The notes beneath the pieces were generated by a model. That model had not been told where the DNA came from. It saw only the letters and a program-made list of their open reading frames with translations, and ran no database searches. The position numbers and the translations under genes are program-made. Positions 15,558-23,057 of a stretch of 28,813 nucleotides of DNA are shown here, one piece after another. This DNA comes from CAZAPG01 sp964486935 (lineage in GTDB: Bacteria; Chloroflexota; Anaerolineae; 4572-78; J111): the NCBI GenBank assembly GCA_964486935.1, contig CAZAPG010000067.1, forward strand, positions 1 through 28,813, read 5' to 3'. Position 1 is the first letter of the stretch, and each line of letters starts with the position of its first letter.

Positions 15558-16409
15558 ATGCTATCACCACGTATACAGCGTTTTTTGCGCCTGCAACGCC
15601 TGTTGACCGGGCTTTTTGGCGTGTTAATTGGCTTGATTTTTGCCGCCATTACCGAGTGGTTTGTCACCAGCGGTCTGGCATTTTTACCCTGGCTGTTTAT
15701 TTTGACTGCCCTGATTGGGGTCATTGTTTTGATTTTATATTGGCGCAAGCCGCCCGGCATCGAGGTGGCTATTCAATCGCCGTGCACCATTCGCTCTGCC
15801 GAGGAGTCGCGCCGGTACGCCCGCCGGGGGTTTATTGGCTTTGTGCCCCTCTACACCCCCAAACCGGGCGCCGCCGCGGCCAGGCTCTCGGCGCAGGAGC
15901 GCGCCCAGGCGGTTGAGGCCCATAATTTTGAGGCGCTGCAACTTGAGGAGTCTAACCTGCGCCCCACCATCGAGGCCATTTTAAGCCACGCCAGCCGCCT
16001 GGAACATTGCTGGCTGCTGGCTACCCGGGGCCACGACACGCCGGGGTCATCGCCTTATGCGCCGCTGTTGGCGGCCTATCTGCGCGCCAGGGGGCTTGGT
16101 AAATGCAAATTTTATTACGGCCAGGCTTACACTATTGCCCTGGATGACGACGCGCTGGTGTTGAGCAAAACATACGACCAGCTTCAGCGCGTGCTGGCTC
16201 AGGCCGCCCGGCTGGGCCTTGCTCCCCGCGAGATAATTGCCGATTTTACCACCGGCTTCCGCAGCATGACGCTGGGCATGGTGCTGGCCTGCCTCAGCCG
16301 CGACCAGGATTTGGAGTTTGTAGGCGCCCGCTATAACGAGCAGGGCCAGCCCGAAGGCGACCTGTTCCCCATTATTTTTAGCTTTGAACCGCTGTTAAGC
16401 GAGGCTTGA
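15558..16409 (+). CDS. Two-helix membrane protein with C-terminal CARF-like domain
   Basis: A 283-residue protein. Two hydrophobic helices lie at about residues 14-36 and 41-62, with a basic N-terminus before the first and YWRKPPG after the second, so the rest should be cytoplasmic. Residues 137-283 look like a CARF fold. The motif ADFTTGFRSMTLGMVLACLS (229-248) resembles the DITNGFRSLP motif of the Csx1 protein encoded upstream, and LLATRGHDTPGSSPY (153-167) resembles a ligand loop. There is no nuclease domain. Membrane CARF effectors such as Cam1 are known to respond to cOA and disturb the membrane; this protein has a different layout (two N-terminal helices, longer linker). RBS GGAGGAG precedes the ATG, and its stop abuts the RT gene. 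The cOA-gated effector role is inferred. Confidence 0.72.
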   Translation: MLSPRIQRFLRLQRLLTGLFGVLIGLIFAAITEWFVTSGLAFLPWLFILTALIGVIVLILYWRKPPGIEVAIQSPCTIRSAEESRRYARRGFIGFVPLYTPKPGAAAARLSAQERAQAVEAHNFEALQLEESNLRPTIEAILSHASRLEHCWLLATRGHDTPGSSPYAPLLAAYLRARGLGKCKFYYGQAYTIALDDDALVLSKTYDQLQRVLAQAARLGLAPREIIADFTTGFRSMTLGMVLACLSRDQDLEFVGARYNEQGQPEGDLFPIIFSFEPLLSEA

Positions 16410-16412
16410 GTG

Positions 16413-17378
16413 ATGGGCCGGCTTTTTGACCAGATTACCGCGCTGGATAATTTAATAGACGCCTGGGACGAAGTGGTTAAAAATGATAGCGGCCCCGGCA
16501 TCGACGGGATAACGCTGGAGGAGTTTGGCCGCTATTGGGAGGCCAACCTGATTGACCTGCGCCGGGAGGTGCGGGCCAACCTGTACCGGCCCGCGCCGCT
16601 GGTGCGCTTTACCATCCCCAAACGAGACGGTTCGCCCCGGCTGCTGGGCAACCTGACCGTGCGCGACAAAGTATTGCAGCGCGCCGCGCTGCGGGTGCTG
16701 GACGATATTTACGAGCCTGTCTTTTTGGATTGCAGCTTTGCCTATCGCCCGCGCCGCTCGGTGCAGCAGGCGGTAGCCGCGGTGGTCAGGGCGCGCGACT
16801 CTGGCCGGCGCTGGGTGCTGGATGCCGATATTGACGAATTTTTTCACAGCCTGGACCACCACCTGCTCTATCGCTTTTTGCAAGAAACCATTGATGACGA
16901 ACCGCTGTTGCGACTGTTTAGAGAATGGCTGATTGTGGGCCGGCCCGATTCGGCCTGGGCAACCGGCACGCCGCTGGGCGCTATTGTCTCGCCGCTGCTC
17001 TCCAACATCTATCTGCATTATCTGGATTTGGTGATGACCGGCGCGTTGCCCAAATTTGGCTATTATGATCCTGCCATTGACCGGCAGCGCCGCAATTGGG
17101 TGTACATTAGATACGCCGATGATTTTGTGGTGTTGTGCCGCAGCCGCGAGCAGGCCGAGTTAGCCTTAAAATGGGTCGAGACCACGCTGGCCACGCTGCT
17201 GTTATACCTGGAGCCAAGCAAAACCACCATCACCACCTTTGACCAGGGTTTTGAATATTTGGGCTGCGTGTTCAAGGGCGACGAGTTTTATTTTGAGCGG
17301 GAGGGGGCGCGCATTACCGTGCGCGATGAGGTGGATTGGGAGCTGTTTTATCGTTACGGGCCGGAGGGGTATGAATAG
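16413..17378 (+). CDS. CRISPR-associated group II intron-type reverse transcriptase
   Basis: A 321-residue reverse transcriptase. Recognisable blocks are GPGIDGITLEEF, IPKRDGSPRLLGNLTVRDKV, VLDADIDEFFHSLDH (catalytic Asp near 139), TGTPLGAIVSPLLSNIYLH (family usually PQGG) and YIRYADDFVVLC with the active YADD at 234-237. It ends after the thumb-like region EYLGCVFKGDEFYF, with no maturase X, DNA-binding or endonuclease domain and no intron RNA around it, so it is not a mobile intron. Its stop is only 3 bp before cas1, and it begins within 3 bp of the previous stop. Known RT-Cas1 systems can acquire spacers from RNA. Here RT and Cas1 are separate chains. The ATG at 16413 was preferred over the GTG at 16410. 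Confidence 0.93.
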   Translation: MGRLFDQITALDNLIDAWDEVVKNDSGPGIDGITLEEFGRYWEANLIDLRREVRANLYRPAPLVRFTIPKRDGSPRLLGNLTVRDKVLQRAALRVLDDIYEPVFLDCSFAYRPRRSVQQAVAAVVRARDSGRRWVLDADIDEFFHSLDHHLLYRFLQETIDDEPLLRLFREWLIVGRPDSAWATGTPLGAIVSPLLSNIYLHYLDLVMTGALPKFGYYDPAIDRQRRNWVYIRYADDFVVLCRSREQAELALKWVETTLATLLLYLEPSKTTITTFDQGFEYLGCVFKGDEFYFEREGARITVRDEVDWELFYRYGPEGYE

Positions 17379-17381
17379 GTA

Positions 17382-18449
17382 ATGGCCACTCTATACATTA
17401 CCGAACCGGGCGCGCGCCTGGAAAAAGAGCACCGCCGGCTGCGCGTAGTTGATAAAGAGGGGCAAACCCTGCTGGTTACGCCGCTGGTGCGGGTCAGCGA
17501 GGTGGTGCTGGTGGGCTGGGCCGGCGCCACCACCCCGGCCATGCTCACCCTGCTGGATGAGGGTATTGGCCTGTTTTTGCTGAACCGGCAGGGCAAGCTG
17601 CGCGGCCGGCTAACCCCGCCGACCGGCAAAAACCTGCCGCTGCGGCGGCGTCAATATGACCTGGCCGAAGATGACGACTTTTGCCTGCGCCTGAGCGCGG
17701 CCATTGTGGCCGGCAAGCTGCGCAACAGCCGCACCATGGCCCGCCGCATAATTCGCAGCGGCGTTGAGCCGCCGCCCGGCCAGCTTGAGCGCCTGCTGGC
17801 CTGCGTTAAAACCGCCGGTGCGCTGGCCGGCGAAACCGGAGCGACGGGGAGCCAGCCGGGCGGCGGAAGAAGGGATGATGCCGGAAATCTTAAATCGGAA
17901 TTGATGGGGCTGGAAGGCCGCGCCGCCAAAGCCTACTTTAGCATCTTCCGGCAGGCTGTCAACCGGCGCCTGCCCTTTGACAGCCGCAGCCGCCGCCCGC
18001 CCAAAGACCCGGTTAACGCCCTGTTGAGCCTGGGCTACAGCCTGTTGACCGCCAACCTGATGAGCGCGCTGGAAATTGTGGGGCTTGACCCTTACTGCGG
18101 CTATTTTCACGGCCTGGCCGCCTATGGCCGGCCCGCCCTGGCCCTGGATTTAATGGAAGAGTTCCGGCCTATTATTGTCGACTCGCTGGCGCTGACCCTG
18201 GTAAACAAGCGCATGCTCTCGGCCGCAGATTTTGAACCGGCCAGGGGTAACAGCCAGGGCGTTTATTTAACGGCCCGGGGCCGGCGCATCTTTTTTGAAC
18301 AGTACACCCGCCGCCTGAATACCGCCGTCATTCATCCTTTGGCCGGCCGCGCCCTGAGCTACCAGAAAATATTTGAGCTTCAGGCCCGCCAGCTGGCCAA
18401 ACTGATTATGGGCGAAAGCAGTGAGTATGAACCGTTTATCATCTATTGA
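17382..18449 (+). CDS. cas1: Cas1 integrase
   Basis: A 355-residue Cas1. The N-terminal beta domain starts LYITEPGARLEKEHRRLRV. The helical catalytic domain shows Glu178 in LMGLEGRAAKAYF, His243 in YCGYFHGLAAYGRPALALDL, and the acidic cluster Asp256-Glu259-Glu260 in DLMEEFRPIIVD, the expected metal ligands. An unusual Gly/Ser-rich, probably disordered insert occurs at about 149-168 (GETGATGSQPGGGRR). Cas1 with Cas2 integrates new spacers at the leader end. The gene follows the RT by 3 bp and should be cotranslated with it. Downstream, a 320-bp insertion-like element separates it from cas2. Confidence 0.97.
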   Translation: MATLYITEPGARLEKEHRRLRVVDKEGQTLLVTPLVRVSEVVLVGWAGATTPAMLTLLDEGIGLFLLNRQGKLRGRLTPPTGKNLPLRRRQYDLAEDDDFCLRLSAAIVAGKLRNSRTMARRIIRSGVEPPPGQLERLLACVKTAGALAGETGATGSQPGGGRRDDAGNLKSELMGLEGRAAKAYFSIFRQAVNRRLPFDSRSRRPPKDPVNALLSLGYSLLTANLMSALEIVGLDPYCGYFHGLAAYGRPALALDLMEEFRPIIVDSLALTLVNKRMLSAADFEPARGNSQGVYLTARGRRIFFEQYTRRLNTAVIHPLAGRALSYQKIFELQARQLAKLIMGESSEYEPFIIY

Positions 18450-18476
18450 CGTAATTTTAGATTTACAATTTTGGAT

Positions 18477-18796
18477 GTAACTACTCAGCCATCATGTCAT
18501 TTCGAGGCTGAAAGCCGAGAAATCCCCCCCAGACGGTCGGTGGTAACGCCGCATTAAACTGTGGCGTCCGCCGAGGGCTTAAAGCCCCCGGCTACCTCAA
18601 GTGAAAGCCGCTTAAAAACGGCTCAATAGCCTGCTTCAGCGGGCTTCCACCTCTCTTAGCCGGGCGTTTTAACGCTCGGCGGAGGCTGGTTGGCCCAATC
18701 ACGGTTCAGTGCAGAGCTACCCGGTCGGTTGCAAACAGCGGCTTGGGTGGATTTCTCGCTCCTTCGTCGCTCGAAATGACACGCCTGAGCAGTTAC
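18477..18796. mobile_element. MITE-like element with inverted ends and 8-bp target duplication
   Basis: A 320-bp non-coding element lies between cas1 and cas2. The left end reads GTAACTACTCAGCC and then TGTCATTTCGAG; the right end, on the other strand, reads GTAACTGCTCAGGC and then TGTCATTTCGAG. Both continue into a GAGAAATCC block, giving imperfect terminal inverted repeats of about 50 bp. The flanks are the direct repeat TTTTGGAT (18469-18476 and 18797-18804), as expected for an 8-bp target-site duplication. The interior carries a 117-bp imperfect palindrome. There is no transposase, so movement would need one in trans. Inverted ends plus target duplication make a transposed element likely; the family is unknown. 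Confidence 0.72.
18567..18683. repeat. Palindromic repeat, copy A (inside the MITE-like element)
   Basis: A 117-bp imperfect palindrome that could fold into one long cruciform or RNA hairpin. Outer arms TCCGCCGAG and CTCGGCGGA are followed by nested pairs CGGCTA/TAGCCG and AAGCCG/CGGGCTT around a short centre. A related copy in reverse-complement orientation lies at 22520-22670, on the far side of the CRISPR array. Confidence 0.75.
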
Positions 18797-18857
18797 TTTT
18801 GGATTGGTTTGTGGCATTGGCGATGAATGAGGAGCACAAAACAACCGGGAATGGCAA

Positions 18858-19142
18858 ATGGCAAAACAATTTATTTTGGTAGTGTACGACATTAGCAACA
18901 ACAAGCGTCGCGCCAAACTGCACAACACCCTAAAAAACTTTGGCGCGCCGGTGCAGTACAGCGTTTTTGAATGTCTGCTGACCCGGGCCAACCTGGCCCG
19001 CATGAAAAAAGCGGTCAACAAAGTTATCAAGCCCCGGTTAGACCGGGTGCGTTACTACCCCATGTGCAATCAGTGCCTGCGCGGGGTAGAAGTTACCAGC
19101 GGCCCCGAGGTATTATCCGAAGAGGCGGTGGTTGTGGTATAA
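18858..19142 (+). CDS. cas2: Cas2
   Basis: A 94-residue Cas2. It begins MAKQFILVVYDISNNKRRAK with the conserved Asp of the first beta strand (VYDIS), followed by LHNTLKNFGAPVQYSVFECL and RVRYYPMCNQCLRG, matching the ferredoxin-like fold of the Cas2 dimer. It bridges Cas1 dimers in the integrase complex. The gene is 408 bp downstream of cas1 because of the inserted repeat element, an unusual separation, so it may rely on its own promoter or on read-through. The RBS is weak (GGAATGG). The array leader lies directly downstream. Confidence 0.94.
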   Translation: MAKQFILVVYDISNNKRRAKLHNTLKNFGAPVQYSVFECLLTRANLARMKKAVNKVIKPRLDRVRYYPMCNQCLRGVEVTSGPEVLSEEAVVVV

Positions 19143-19157
19143 TGATGCCATCTTCAA

Positions 19158-19209
19158 AAAATCCGAGCATCTCTGGAAGCCGCATACCCCCCCGCCATGC
19201 CCGGATTTT
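19158..19209 (+). terminator. Hairpin after cas2
   Basis: AAAATCCGAGCAT pairs with ATGCCCGGATTTT in 12 of 13 positions across a 26-nt loop and ends in TTTT, 15 bp after the cas2 stop. It probably ends the cas transcript. A second hairpin with the same stem sequence occurs in the leader (19419-19459). Confidence 0.5.
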
Positions 19210-19558
19210 GAGGGGGAATTAGGGGATATTTTTTGACATAACAACCGGCGGCGCGGCTCGATTCACCCCAAAATGGCAGAAACAAGCCGGACGGGGCGGC
19301 AAGTCGCCGGAATCCAAAAAGGCGACATCCCCCCTGACCCGCCGGGGGAACACAACCGGCCAGCCGGCGCCCCACCGGCCGGCCTGGGGGTGAGGGTCAT
19401 TTTTTACAACGGTAGAATCCGGGCATCCCCGCCGTTTTCAGGCCGGCGGCGATGCCCGGAAATGGAAGATTTATATCAAATTATGGCAGGAGGCGAAAAA
19501 AATATGGCAAAACGAACCAAACTTCAAAATGTTTATAGAAATTAGGGGGGAGGGTGGG
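19210..19558 (+). promoter_or_regulatory. CRISPR leader region
   Basis: About 350 bp without a gene lie between cas2 and the first repeat. The left part is GC-rich. A hairpin pairs CCGGGCATC (19419) with GATGCCCGG (19451), sharing its stem with the hairpin after cas2. The last 90 bp are A-rich and end in a G-rich block just before repeat 1. TTGACA occurs at about 19232, but no convincing -10 follows it. A -10-like TATAGA lies near 19534. The leader is placed here because cas2 is adjacent and the decayed repeats lie at the other end of the array. Confidence 0.65.
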
Positions 19559-22346
19559 GATTAAACAGACCGGATGCTCGTGAGGGCACTAAGACACAAC
19601 AATCCACCGTCAAATGCGTGACCGTTATTGACTTTACTGCAGGATTAAACAGACCGGATGCTCGTGAGGGCACTAAGACATTGTCGTTATCCGGTAATAC
19701 AAAAGACAGTAAATTAAACATAGGATTAAACAGACCGGATGCTCGTGAGGGCACTAAGACAAAGGCATACAGAACACCCCAGGTGTTAGTGATGGTAGTT
19801 GATTAAACAGACCGGATGCTCGTGAGGGCACTAAGACCGGGTCCGCCAGCAACCCGATATTTACTGGGTGTGCGCCTGTCAAGATTAAACAGACCGGATG
19901 CTCGTGAGGGCACTAAGACTCCAGAGGATTTTCAGGCCAGGTTGGCCTTCATTCCAACTGTAGGATTAAACAGACCGGATGCTCGTGAGGGCACTAAGAC
20001 CGATCTCCTGGAAACCACCAGCGTTGAACACATTGAGATTAAACAGACCGGATGCTCGTGAGGGCACTAAGACCTGACTGCAGCCGACCAGAACCAACAA
20101 AAAAACAAAAAGGACAAAGAGATTAAACAGACCGGATGCTCGTGAGGGCACTAAGACGGGTATTCTTCCGACATCCACTTTTTGTAAGTTACCCCACTTA
20201 GCGATTAAACAGACCGGATGCTCGTGAGGGCACTAAGACCTATCGCTGCGAGCTTGTCTTTGACGCTGTCCAAGAACGACCTGATTAAACAGACCGGATG
20301 CTCGTGAGGGCACTAAGACGGCCGAAGAGGCCGCCCTTAATGAACTCCATTACGACGCCCGGATTAAACAGACCGGATGCTCGTGAGGGCACTAAGACGA
20401 ATATAGCCACCAATCTTTGAACTCCCACCACATACGGATTAAACAGACCGGATGCTCGTGAGGGCACTAAGACTCAGGGCGATTAGATAGGCGCTGCGAT
20501 GGCGGCGGATTAAACAGACCGGATGCTCGTGAGGGCACTAAGACCCCGTTGGCTCTTCTTCCGCAACCGTTGTGTCGGTGGGTTCGATTAAACAGACCGG
20601 ATGCTCGTGAGGGCACTAAGACACGCTTCAGCTTCGGATTGTAAAAAGGCTTGAACAGCCGATTAAACAGACCGGATGCTCGTGAGGGCACTAAGACTGG
20701 CTTTTGCCGAACCAATTCCAGGGCGCAAGCCACACACAAGGATTAAACAGACCGGATGCTCGTGAGGGCACTAAGACCCCAGGACAGGTTGGCCCTGTAC
20801 AGGTTGGCCCCGGGATTAAACAGACCGGATGCTCGTGAGGGCACTAAGACCTGCGGGTTCTTTTTCACCTGGTAAAAGGTGCTATTCACACCCGGTAGAT
20901 TAAACAGACCGGATGCTCGTGAGGGCACTAAGACCTTGGTCTCGTCCGCATTGAGAGAAACACAAACAACAACAGGTTTAGATTAAACAGACCGGATGCT
21001 CGTGAGGGCACTAAGACCTTATAGAGTCATTACTACAACCAAAAAGTCCACGATTAAACAGACCGGATGCTCGTGAGGGCACTAAGACCTTGGACAGGAG
21101 CCATTCCCCAATTTTAATGCCGCCTGCGGTGGATTAAACAGACCGGATGCTCGTGAGGGCACTAAGACCAGTACTCCGCCTCTTCACGGTTTAACTCGTC
21201 TCTTTTTGAGAGATTAAACAGACCGGATGCTCGTGAGGGCACTAAGACGAATTCAATTTTTTGAGGAGGGGCTTCCGATAAACATTCATCAGGATTAAAC
21301 AGACCGGATGCTCGTGAGGGCACTAAGACGGCCCAGTTTAAAAATGGCCGCTCGGGCGATGTTATGATTAAACAGACCGGATGCTCGTGAGGGCACTAAG
21401 ACTACTGGGTAGACCACCAGCCAGACTTCTGAATATAACTGCCTGATTAAACAGACCGGATGCTCGTGAGGGCACTAAGACCAATCGGCCAGCCAGGACG
21501 ATATGTTCCAACCGTTCATCGTGGATTAAACAGACCGGATGCTCGTGAGGGCACTAAGACAGGGCGTGTATTAGCATCGCACTGTACCAGCGAGGCAAAG
21601 AAGATTAAACAGACCGGATGCTCGTGAGGGCACTAAGACCAGGTAGGCGATGGTTTCGGCGCGGGGCTGTCACGCCAGGATTAAACAGACCGGATGCTCG
21701 TGAGGGCACTAAGACCCTGAAACGAAAGATCGTTCCCGTACACCTCAATGACGTGCGGAGATTAAACAGACCGGATGCTCGTGAGGGCACTAAGACACGA
21801 TTCTGTTGAAACGAAAGATCGCCGTTTCCGTATACTGATTAAACAGACCGGATGCTCGTGAGGGCACTAAGACACAATCTCGCCGTCAACGACTTCCTCC
21901 CACCTAATCATTCGCGATTAAACAGACCGGATGCTCGTGAGGGCACTAAGACACTTCCGTGACTGTAACCACACCTGCACGCGCCAACCAGCCGCGATTA
22001 AACAGACCGGATGCTCGTGAGGGCACTAAGACCCGATTTCTATAGCCGGGACGCACTCAAAACATTTGGATTAAACAGACCGGATGCTCGTGAGGGCACT
22101 AAGACTTTGGCAACAGTTGCTGGTAGAATGCTTGTAATTCTGCCCGGATTAAACAGACCGGATGCTCGTGAGGGCACTAAGACGCCTTCTCGATCTGCCG
22201 ATCAAGGGCGTTAAGCTGCTCCCGGATGATTAAACAGACCGGATGCTCGTGAGGGCACTAAGACCGGTAATCCTGAATAGAATTTTTAAAACTCATTTTT
22301 GCCTCCTGGGATTAAACAGACCGGATGCTCGTGAGGGCACTAAACG
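19559..22346 (+). CRISPR. CRISPR array, 36 repeats and 35 spacers
   Basis: The repeat is 37 bp, starting GATTAAACAGACCGG and ending GGGCACTAAGAC. I counted 36 copies, first at 19559-19595, last at 22310-22346. All appear identical except the last, whose 3' end is degenerate (CACTAAAC instead of CACTAAGAC). The 35 spacers are 34 to 47 bp long, the broad range usual for type III. Orientation: leader on the left beside cas2, degenerate repeat on the right, and a repeat 3' end ACTAAGAC that fits an 8-nt crRNA 5' handle; transcription is therefore predicted on the plus strand. Peptide-like reading frames across the array come from the repeats and are not genes. Confidence 0.98.
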
Positions 22347-22383
22347 GGGCGAGAAGGCGATACTGCGGAAGAATGGTCAATGA

Positions 22384-22420
22384 CCGCTTGAAGACTCGGA
22401 GGCTTGTGACAGGGTCAACC
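22384..22420 (+). repeat. Decayed CRISPR repeat, relic 1
   Basis: The core 22393-22414, GACTCGGAGGCTTGTGACAG followed by GG, aligns with GACCGGATGCTCGTGAGGG of the repeat, with small insertions. It lies one spacer length (about 40 bp) after the last array repeat. Similarity is moderate, so this call depends on spacing and on the clearer relic that follows. Confidence 0.45.
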
Positions 22421-22455
22421 AGAGTTGTATCGCTTCTCTGGCAATTCGCTCTATC

Positions 22456-22492
22456 GCTGACATAGACCGGATGCTTGTGAGGGCGCTAAGGT
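22456..22492 (+). repeat. Decayed CRISPR repeat, relic 2
   Basis: ATAGACCGGATGCTTGTGAG followed by GGCGCTAAGG matches the array repeat at about 29 of 37 positions, including the GACCGGATGCT core. It begins about one spacer length after relic 1. It shows that the array once extended further right. Confidence 0.8.
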
Positions 22493-22519
22493 TTCAATGG
22501 CGTGTGTGCCAGTTGCGGT

Positions 22520-22670
22520 AGCTCTGCACTAAACCATCGGCGTTCGCCGAGCATTAAAACGCCCGGCTACATCAGGTGAAAGCCCGCTAAAGCAGGCTCA
22601 AATAAGCTTTATGAGCCGGTTTTAATCGGCTTTCACCTATATTAGCCTGGCGGCTTTAGCCCCAGGCGGT
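22520..22670. repeat. Palindromic repeat, copy B (inverted relative to copy A)
   Basis: The core from 22544 reads TCGCCGAGCATTAAAACGCC, then CGGCTACATCAGGTGAAAGC, which closely follows the reverse complement of copy A inside the MITE-like element. Similarity extends outward on the left through GTAGCTCTGCACTAAACC (22520-22538). It is itself a nested palindrome (AGCCCGCT...AGC, GAGCCGG, CACCTATATTAGCC). The GTAACT ends and target duplication seen for copy A are not visible here, so this may be a remnant. Confidence 0.7.
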
Positions 22671-23057
22671 CAATCACTGAGAAAAGTTATCTTCAGTTTA
22701 TTGACTATATCTCCATTTTCGCAAAATCAATCATAGCCAAATTTGACTATAGCTTCCGCGGGTAAAACTTATTATGTCGTGTTGTTTTTTTTGTTTTTCT
22801 ATGGCATAATGGTTATAACACCGTTAATGTAAATAAAAATTTACTTACGGTTAATCAGTTCGTCTAACTTACCTCCCTGTGGTAAATCAAAGCTGCCAGG
22901 TATAAAAATGTATCGGGGGATTGGCTTTTTGGGTCTGTTATGAGCGTGTCAAAAGCTACGTGCCCGGTAATAGTTTAACGGAGAAAATTCGCAAATCCAT
23001 CTCTTAGACGGTAGAAGAATTTTCTCCAATTTAATCTCCAGCGCGAGTGTGTAAAGA
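22671..23057. other. AT-rich intergenic region with a perfect inverted repeat
   Basis: No gene is credible in these 387 bp. Promoter-like pieces include TTGACTATAG near 22743 and ATAATGG/TTATAAC near 22805-22818, pointing to the acidic repeat protein gene. A perfect 11-bp inverted repeat, GGAGAAAATTC (22980-22990) and GAATTTTCTCC (23017-23027), lies 30 bp before that gene and could be an operator or leader hairpin. Confidence 0.5.

Noticed and set aside
16413..17378. Reverse transcriptase read as part of a mobile group II intron
   Set aside because: No maturase or endonuclease domains and no intron RNA domain V-like sequence beside it; it is packed between cas genes with 3-bp gaps.
19504..19545. 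Mini-gene MAKRTKLQNVYRN with an AGGAGG before its ATG, in the leader
   Set aside because: Only 13 codons, ending just before the first repeat; more likely an A-rich leader that happens to contain a start.
19542..22214. Many open frames across the repeat array encoding PSRASGLFN or LNRPDAREGTKT blocks
   Set aside because: They are translations of the 37-bp CRISPR repeat joined to spacers, with no RBS; they are not genes.
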